Source of the DNA: Pseudomonadota bacterium
Lineage (GTDB): Bacteria; Pseudomonadota; Alphaproteobacteria; Sphingomonadales; Sphingomonadaceae
Assembly: GCA_023390415.1 (NCBI GenBank)
Contig: JAEWCW010000079.1
Coordinates: forward strand, 1-10,863
Direction of reading: 5' to 3'
DNA: 10,863 nt
In this document: one piece after another, positions 6,614 to 10,863 of the stretch
Position numbering within the stretch: the stretch's first letter is position 1
Layout: every line of letters begins with the position of its first letter
Made by a program: the position numbers and the translations under genes
The notes under the pieces: model-generated
What the model was told of the DNA's origin: nothing
Seen by the model: only the letters and a program-made list of their open reading frames with translations
Database searches by the model: none

Positions 6614-8131
6614 GTGCAAGCCCTCGATCCAACGCCTCGTCCGATCGACCATCTCACGCGCCGCGGCGAGCCCGGCGCGACGGCCCTGGTCACGCGCGAA
6701 GGGGAGCTCGATTATGCGGGGCTGGAGCGGGCCGTGGGCGCGCTCGCCGCCGCGCTCCGGGCGCGGGGCCTGGAAGCCGGGGCACGAATTGCCTCCTGGC
6801 TGCCCAAGGGGCGGATGACGGCGGTGCTGCCGCTCGCCGCGGCGCGCGCCGGAATGGTCCATGTGCCGATCAACCCGCTGCTGAAGCGGGCGCAGGTCGC
6901 CCATATCCTCGCCGACAGCGGTGCGGCGCTGCTGATCAGCGGAGATGCGCGGGTCGCGACGCTGGAGGCGGGCGACGTGCCGGCCGCCTGCGCGGTCGCG
7001 ACCGAGGCGCAGAGCGCGGCGATGCTCGAGGGGGAGGAGGCGCTGCCGCCTTCCGACGTGGACCCGTCCAGCCTCGCCGCCTTGCTCTACACGTCGGGCT
7101 CGACCGGTCGGCCCAAGGGGGTGATGGTCACCCATGCCAATCTCTGGCTCGGTGCGGTCTCGGTGGCCGCCTATCTCCATCTGACGCCCGAGGACCGCAC
7201 CCTCTGCGTCCTCCCTCTCGCCTTCGATTACGGGCAGAACCAATTGCTCTCGACCTGGGCCGCGGGCGCCTGCGCCATCCCGATCGAGTTCCTCGCCGCG
7301 CGTGACGTCATCCGCGCGGTCGAGCGCCACCAGGCGAGCGTGCTCGCCGGTGTTCCGCCGCTCTGGGTCCAGCTGGTCGAGACGCAATGGCCGGCGGCGG
7401 CGGCGCTGTCCCTCCGGCGGCTCACCAATAGCGGCGGACGGCTTCCCGCCTCGATCGTGCGGCGAATGCGCGAGCTGTTCCCGGCGGCCGAGATCCACCT
7501 GATGTACGGCCTCACCGAGGCGTTCCGGTCAACGAGCCTCGATCCTGCCTTCGTCGATACCCATCCGGATTCGGTCGGCACCGCGATCCCGTTCGCCGAA
7601 ATCCTCGCGGTGCGGGCGGACGGCAGCCTCTGCGGGCCCGACGAGGAGGGCGAGCTGGTCCATGCCGGGCCGCTGGTCGCCAATGGCTATTGGAACGACC
7701 CGGAGCGGACGGCGATGCGATTCCGGCCGGCGCCCGCGGCTTCGCGCTACGGCGGCACGGCGGTGTGGTCCGGGGATCGGGTGCGGCAGGACGGGGAGGG
7801 GCTCTTCTATTTCGTCGGCCGCGACGACGCGATGATCAAGACCAGCGGCAACCGGGTGAGCCCGACAGAGGTCGAGGAAGCGGCGATCGCCAGCGGTGTC
7901 GCTACCGAAGCGGTCGCGCTGGGCGTCCCCGACGACCGGCTCGGCCAGGCGATCGCGCTGGTCGTGCGCCCGGCGACGCCAGAGCGCGAGGAAGCGCTTC
8001 GCGCGCACCTCAAGCGCGAACTTCCCAATTTCATGCAGCCGCAGGCGATCTTGTGGCGAAGCGAGCTTCCGCGCGGCCCCAACGGCAAGCTCGACCGCGA
8101 GGGGCTGAAGCGCGAGCTGCTGGGATGCTGA
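6614..8131 (+). CDS. AMP-forming acyl-CoA/acyl-ACP ligase, exosortase A system-associated
   Basis: A 505-residue member of the ANL adenylating superfamily, of the type named 'acyl-CoA ligase (AMP-forming), exosortase A system-associated' (TIGR03098). All core motifs are present: P-loop YTSGSTGRPKG (159-169), YGLTE (298-302), SGD with the ribose-binding Asp D388, the hinge GRDDAMIKTSGNRVSP (402-417), and C-terminal PNGKLDR (489-495) with catalytic K492. It should be able both to adenylate a carboxylate and to make a thioester with CoA or, more interestingly, with the ACP encoded divergently. The substrate cannot be read from sequence. The start is GTG at 6614 with AGGAG 5 nt upstream; a much longer open frame from 6140 is low-complexity shadow over the FemAB gene. 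It ends 4 nt before the decarboxylase, so the two are one transcription unit. Confidence 0.92.
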   Translation: MQALDPTPRPIDHLTRRGEPGATALVTREGELDYAGLERAVGALAAALRARGLEAGARIASWLPKGRMTAVLPLAAARAGMVHVPINPLLKRAQVAHILADSGAALLISGDARVATLEAGDVPAACAVATEAQSAAMLEGEEALPPSDVDPSSLAALLYTSGSTGRPKGVMVTHANLWLGAVSVAAYLHLTPEDRTLCVLPLAFDYGQNQLLSTWAAGACAIPIEFLAARDVIRAVERHQASVLAGVPPLWVQLVETQWPAAAALSLRRLTNSGGRLPASIVRRMRELFPAAEIHLMYGLTEAFRSTSLDPAFVDTHPDSVGTAIPFAEILAVRADGSLCGPDEEGELVHAGPLVANGYWNDPERTAMRFRPAPAASRYGGTAVWSGDRVRQDGEGLFYFVGRDDAMIKTSGNRVSPTEVEEAAIASGVATEAVALGVPDDRLGQAIALVVRPATPEREEALRAHLKRELPNFMQPQAILWRSELPRGPNGKLDREGLKRELLGC

Positions 8132-8135
8132 TGTC

Positions 8136-9374
8136 ATGGTGAAGCCGATGGGACCGGTGCCGGCGGACTTTGCCGCCGACGACGACGGCATGCTGCTGAT
8201 CGGCGGCAAGCGCGCCGACTTGTTGGTGGCCGAAGCCGGGGGCACGCCGCTCTTCGTCTACGATCTTGCCATGATCGACCGCCGCATCGCCCGCTTTCGG
8301 GCCGCTTTTCCGGACGTAGACCTTCACTACGCAATGAAGGCAAATCCGTATCCGCCGCTCCTGAAGCATGTCTGGAGCCGCGTCGACGGCGTCGACCTGG
8401 CCTCGGGCGGGGAGCTCCGGATCGCGCTCGAGGCCGGCGTCGACCCGCGCGCGACCAGTTTCGCCGGCCCCGGCAAGAGCGACGCGGATCTCGAGGCCGC
8501 GATCGGCGCCGGGGTCACGCTCAACTGCGAATCCGAGCGCGAGGGCGATCGGATTCTGGCGATTGCCGGGCGGCTTGGCGTCACCGCGCGGGTCGCGGTG
8601 CGGGTCAACCCGGATTTCGAGATCAAGGGCTCGGGGATGCGGATGGGCGGCGGCGCGAAGCCGTTCGGGGTTGATTCCGAGCGTGTGCCGGCGCTTGTTC
8701 GCCACCTCGTTGAAGGCGGCGCCGATTTTCGCGGCTTCCACATCTTTGCTGGCTCACAGGCCCTTTCGGCCGAGGCGCTGATCGAGGCGCAGCGGGAAAG
8801 CGTCGCCCTCGCGGCCGAGCTTTCCGCCGAGGCGGGAGTCGAGTCCCCCATGGTCAATCTCGGCGGCGGCTTCGGCATTCCCTATTTTCACGGGGAGGAG
8901 CCGCTGGACGTCGAGGCGATCGGCAGCGCGCTCTCAGATACTCTCAAGTACAGACCACAAGCCCTTGTGAATACAAGCTTTGCGATCGAGCTCGGGCGCT
9001 GGCTCGTCGGGGAGTGCGGAGTCTATCTGACCCGGATCGCAGATCGGAAGGTCAGCAAGGGCAAGACCTTCCTGATCGTCGACGGCGGCATGCAGCACCA
9101 GCTCGCCGCGTCCGGCAATTTCGGCCAGGTGGTGCGCCGCAACTATCCGGTTGCGGTCGCGCACGGCTTCGGGCGCGCGCCGGAAGAGGAGGTGACGATC
9201 GTCGGCTGCCTCTGCACCCCGCTCGATCGCCTTGGCGATGACGTCATGACGTCATGCGCGATGCCCGGCGACCTTGTCGCCGTCTTCCTCGCCGGCGCCT
9301 ACGGCCTCAGCGCGAGCCCCCAGGCCTTCCTCGCCCAGAAGTCTGCGATCGAGATGGTCGTGGACCGCGATTAA
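8136..9374 (+). CDS. PLP-dependent decarboxylase, exosortase A system-associated (alanine-racemase fold)
   Basis: 412 residues of the fold-III family that includes diaminopimelate and ornithine decarboxylases (TIGR03099 type). K68 in YAMKANPYP forms the PLP Schiff base. H202 in GFHIFAGSQ stacks on the ring. GGGFGIPY (243-250) and ELGR (285-288) bind the phosphate and substrate. C360 and D364 in VGCLCTPLD take the places of the Cys and Asp of the CES-x-D motif, and Y389 lies in GAYG. The Glu of the CES motif is Thr, which argues against diaminopimelate as substrate. It probably makes an amine, or uses an ACP-linked amino acid, for the same product as the ligase; this is inference. The start is ATG at 8136, only 4 nt after the ligase stop, with a weak GGGA 10 nt upstream. 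A 48-nt patch of unusual codons lies at 8934-8981. Confidence 0.92.
   Translation: MVKPMGPVPADFAADDDGMLLIGGKRADLLVAEAGGTPLFVYDLAMIDRRIARFRAAFPDVDLHYAMKANPYPPLLKHVWSRVDGVDLASGGELRIALEAGVDPRATSFAGPGKSDADLEAAIGAGVTLNCESEREGDRILAIAGRLGVTARVAVRVNPDFEIKGSGMRMGGGAKPFGVDSERVPALVRHLVEGGADFRGFHIFAGSQALSAEALIEAQRESVALAAELSAEAGVESPMVNLGGGFGIPYFHGEEPLDVEAIGSALSDTLKYRPQALVNTSFAIELGRWLVGECGVYLTRIADRKVSKGKTFLIVDGGMQHQLAASGNFGQVVRRNYPVAVAHGFGRAPEEEVTIVGCLCTPLDRLGDDVMTSCAMPGDLVAVFLAGAYGLSASPQAFLAQKSAIEMVVDRD
8956..8969. repeat. inverted repeat CACAAG-CC-CTTGTG inside the decarboxylase gene
   Basis: Perfect 6-bp arms with a 2-nt centre, in the middle of the low-GC patch. A further ACAAGC follows at 8973-8978. 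A similar repeat, with TC inserted, lies at 9412-9427. Confidence 0.5.
9238..9255. repeat. perfect 18-bp palindrome of two tandem TGACGTCA units
   Basis: ATGACGTCATGACGTCAT reads the same on both strands and contains TGACGTCA twice in tandem (9239-9254). It lies in codons for D-D-V-M-T-S near the decarboxylase C-terminus, between the CTPLD motif and the PGDLVAVF strand. It may be chance or a protein-binding site. Confidence 0.6.
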
Positions 9375-9411
9375 CCGCCCGGTCCACCGCGTTCCAAAGC
9401 GGGACTCGCTC

Positions 9412-9427
9412 AACAAGCCCTCTTGTT
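9412..9427. repeat. inverted repeat AACAAG-CCCT-CTTGTT upstream of the export gene
   Basis: Perfect 6-bp arms around 4 nt, just upstream of the AT-rich stretch. No T-run follows, so it is a poor terminator and a better operator candidate. It shares ACAAGCCC and TTGT with the repeat at 8956-8969. Confidence 0.4.
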
Positions 9428-9428
9428 C

Positions 9429-9444
9429 CTAACCGTAATTTTAC
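9429..9444 (+). promoter_or_regulatory. possible CtrA-like binding site
   Basis: CTAA, 7 nt, TTTA, then C, against the alphaproteobacterial CtrA consensus TTAA-N7-TTAAC: seven of nine fixed positions match. It lies about 100 nt before the export gene's start. Short AT-rich matches arise by chance, so this is tentative. Confidence 0.25.
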
Positions 9445-9527
9445 CTGTTCGGGCCCATGGAAGGCGCCGGTTCCGGTGCGCGACGTCCCTTTTCGGGGCT
9501 CGCGCGCATCCCGGGACGAGGCCGAGG

Positions 9528-9534
9528 AAGAGGA
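9528..9534 (+). promoter_or_regulatory. ribosome binding site deciding the export-lipoprotein start
   Basis: AAGAGGA ends 6 nt before ATG at 9541. It supports this start over the in-frame ATG at 9457, whose extra 28 residues would bury the signal peptide. Confidence 0.6.
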
Positions 9535-9540
9535 CCGAAC

Positions 9541-10188
9541 ATGCTTGCTGCCGCCCGCTCGAGGCTCATTCTCACCGCCACCGTGAGCGCATTTGCGCTC
9601 GCCGGCTGCGGCGGCGCTCCGCGCGTCGGCCAGAGCCTTCCGCCCGCCTCCTTCGTCGCTTCCTCCGACGATGCCGGCGAGAGCTATGTGATCGGCCCGC
9701 TCGACGAACTCTCGGTCTTCGTCTGGCGCAACCAGGAGCTCAGCACCTCGGTCCAGGTCCGCCCGGACGGCCGCATCACCACGCCGCTGATCAGCGACAT
9801 GGTCGCGGTCGGGAAGACCCCGGCCCAGCTCGCCGACGACATCCGCGTGGCGCTCGGCCGCTATATCCAGGAGCCCCTGGTCTCGGTGATGGTCACGAGG
9901 GCGCAGGGCACCTTCTCGCAGCAGATCCGGATCGTCGGTGCCACCGAGCGCCCGGCTTCAATCCCCTATCGCGCCAACATGACCCTGCTCGACGCGATGA
10001 TCGCGGTCGGCGGCCTCTCCGAATATGCCGCGGGCGACCGGGCGCGGCTGATCCGCCACGACCGAGCGACCGGCGAGCAGCGCCAGTACGATCTGCGCAT
10101 CGCCCGGCTGCTGCGCCGCGGCGACGTCCGCGCCAACGTTCGGCTCGAGCCTGGCGACGTCATCATCATCCCCGAGAGCATGTTCTGA
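9541..10188 (+). CDS. polysaccharide export lipoprotein (Wza/GumB-like), XrtA system-associated
   Basis: A 215-residue envelope lipoprotein. It has a basic N-terminus (MLAAARSR), a hydrophobic core and the lipobox L-A-G-C23, so the mature protein should be lipidated at C23. Then comes the Poly_export domain (about 48-120; YVIGPLDELSVFVWRNQELS, VRPDGRITTPLI) and an SLBB-like domain (about 127-180; IRIVGATERPASIPY), ending in LEPGDVIIIPES. Family members oligomerise as the periplasmic/outer-membrane channel for capsule or exopolysaccharide. At this length it resembles the short exporters of exosortase-A loci (TIGR03027 type), without the C-terminal amphipathic helix domain of full-length Wza. 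The next gene begins 8 nt downstream, so the two are co-transcribed. Confidence 0.93.
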   Translation: MLAAARSRLILTATVSAFALAGCGGAPRVGQSLPPASFVASSDDAGESYVIGPLDELSVFVWRNQELSTSVQVRPDGRITTPLISDMVAVGKTPAQLADDIRVALGRYIQEPLVSVMVTRAQGTFSQQIRIVGATERPASIPYRANMTLLDAMIAVGGLSEYAAGDRARLIRHDRATGEQRQYDLRIARLLRRGDVRANVRLEPGDVIIIPESMF

Positions 10189-10196
10189 GCGCGCCG

Positions 10197-10863
10197 ATGG
10201 ACGGGCTCGTCGAACAGCTGAGGATCGCAATCCACCAGGTCTGGCGGCGCCGTTGGCTCGCCATGGGCGTCGCCTGGGGCCTGTGCCTGGTCGGCTGGCT
10301 CGGCATCGCCCTGATCCCGAACAGCTATGAATCGCGGGCCAAGGTCTCGGTCCAGTTGCAGTCGATCCTGCCCAACCAGATGGGGATCAACCCGGCCGAG
10401 CGCGCCAACGACATCATCCGCGTCCGCCAGAGCCTGACCTCGACCGAGAATCTTCAGCGCGTCGTGCGCCGCACGGAATTGAACGGCCGCGTCCAGAACG
10501 AGCGCGACCTCGTCCGCGAGGTCGAGGCGCTGCGTCAGGGGATCGAGGTCGTCGCGACGCCGGACAATATGTTCGAGATCAAGGCGACGGCGAGCTTCTC
10601 CGGCTTCTCCAATGCCGACAATGCGCGCACTTCGACTGCGATCGTCCAGGGGCTGATCGACGTCTTCACCGGCCACGGACTCGACGATTCTGGCGAGGCC
10701 GGCCAATCGCTCGCCTTCCTCGACGAGGAGCTTCGGCGCCGCGAGGCCCAGCTTCGCGAGGCCGAGCAGCGCCGGATCGAGTTCGAGCAGCGCTATCTCG
10801 GCCAGCTTCCCGGCGACGGCACGATCAGCCAGCGCATGTCGGCGGCGCGGATGGAGATCGCCA
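10197..10863 (+). CDS. polysaccharide chain-length determinant, XrtA system-associated (Wzz/GumC-like), 3' end outside window
   Basis: The open frame starts at ATG 10197 and runs off the window after 222 codons. It is an inner-membrane polysaccharide co-polymerase of the Wzz family that controls chain length and couples polymerase to export channel. Residues 1-20 are a cytosolic lead (QLRIAIHQVWRRRW), followed by a transmembrane helix (about 21-40). The Wzz-type periplasmic start YESRAKVSVQLQSILP is at 44-59, with a predicted helical region from about 170 to 200 (LDEELRRREAQLREAEQRRIEFEQRY) that is likely coiled coil. XrtA-locus members (TIGR03007 type) are about 500 residues with a second membrane helix near the end; that part, and any fused or separate tyrosine kinase, cannot be seen. 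The start lies 8 nt after the export-gene stop with only a weak ribosome site. Confidence 0.9.
   Translation, partial: MDGLVEQLRIAIHQVWRRRWLAMGVAWGLCLVGWLGIALIPNSYESRAKVSVQLQSILPNQMGINPAERANDIIRVRQSLTSTENLQRVVRRTELNGRVQNERDLVREVEALRQGIEVVATPDNMFEIKATASFSGFSNADNARTSTAIVQGLIDVFTGHGLDDSGEAGQSLAFLDEELRRREAQLREAEQRRIEFEQRYLGQLPGDGTISQRMSAARMEIA

Larger units (their letters stand above)
9375..9540 (+). promoter_or_regulatory. 166-bp leader of the polysaccharide export genes
   Basis: The only sizeable gap on the plus strand of the cluster, and its middle (9412-9450) is clearly richer in A/T than the surroundings. It holds the inverted repeat at 9412-9427, a CtrA-like box at 9429-9444 and a possible RNA hairpin at 9464-9479 (GCGCCG, loop GTTC, CGGTGC, one G-U pair). 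It probably carries a separate promoter for the export and chain-length genes. No strong Rho-independent terminator for the decarboxylase gene is visible. Confidence 0.5.

Noticed and set aside
5596..7305. A 569-codon plus-strand open frame across the FemAB gene and the start of the ligase
   Set aside because: Arg/Gly/Ala-rich low-complexity translation without motifs. It is antisense to the FemAB/GNAT gene and out of frame with the ligase, as expected from high GC.
9385..9403. Short hairpin CCGC...GCGG after the decarboxylase stop as terminator
   Set aside because: Only 4 bp of stem and no following T-run.
9457..9540. Upstream ATG of the export lipoprotein
   Set aside because: It would put 28 mostly Gly/Arg residues before the lipoprotein signal peptide; ATG 9541 has AAGAGGA at the right distance.
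1..10863. Exosortase (xrtA), PEP-CTERM substrates, the tyrosine kinase and the XrtA ATPase
   Set aside because: Looked for because of the cluster type. No multi-pass membrane exosortase and no C-terminal PEP-TM-Arg tail is encoded in this window; they may lie beyond 10863.
1..10863. tRNA, rRNA, CRISPR arrays, insertion-sequence ends and prophage genes
   Set aside because: No cloverleaf, regularly spaced repeats, transposase motifs or target duplications were found by eye.

Overview
The window is a GC-rich (about two-thirds G+C by eye) chromosomal segment that looks like a sphingomonad-type alphaproteobacterium. This rests on the third-position G/C codon bias, the protein sequences of HppD and TrxB, and half of an exosortase A (XrtA/EpsH, PEP-CTERM-type) exopolysaccharide locus of the kind found in Sphingomonadaceae and relatives. 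The genus is inferred, not proven. No rRNA, tRNA, CRISPR array, insertion sequence or phage gene was seen.

Layout: (1) 11-2700, minus strand: 4-hydroxyphenylpyruvate dioxygenase (hppD), then a small unrecognised protein, then a JmjC/cupin ribosomal-oxygenase-like protein. (2) 2701-2843: a 143-bp divergent promoter region. (3) 2844-3833, plus strand: thioredoxin reductase (trxB), whose 3' end overlaps the next convergent gene by 20 bp. (4) 3814-6567, minus strand: a tightly packed four-gene unit read as FemAB/GNAT-like transferase, acyl carrier protein, XrtA-associated hydrolase 2 and hydrolase 1. The last three genes overlap by 4 and 16 nt. (5) 6614-9374, plus strand, divergent from (4): an AMP-forming acyl-CoA/ACP ligase followed 4 nt later by a PLP-dependent decarboxylase. 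(6) 9541-10863, plus strand: a lipoprotein of the Wza/polysaccharide-export family and the start of a Wzz/GumC-like chain-length determinant, which runs off the window.

Blocks 4-6 belong together. The export and chain-length proteins form an envelope polysaccharide secretion line. The ligase, carrier protein, decarboxylase, FemAB/GNAT enzyme and two alpha/beta hydrolases look like a small biosynthetic module that activates an acid, holds it on a carrier, makes or uses an amine and transfers the product. These families are known by name as 'exosortase A system-associated', but to my knowledge their joint product is not established. This is the most interesting biology in the window. The exosortase itself and any PEP-CTERM substrate are not in view.

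Sequence-level oddities: divergent GTG starts 46 bp apart with overlapping upstream ATGs; a Cys at the nucleophile position in hydrolase 1 and no usable nucleophile or C-terminal His in hydrolase 2; a 48-nt low-GC, odd-codon patch in the decarboxylase carrying an inverted repeat that recurs in the intergenic region before the export gene; a perfect 18-bp palindrome in the same gene; and a near-consensus CtrA-like box upstream of the export gene.
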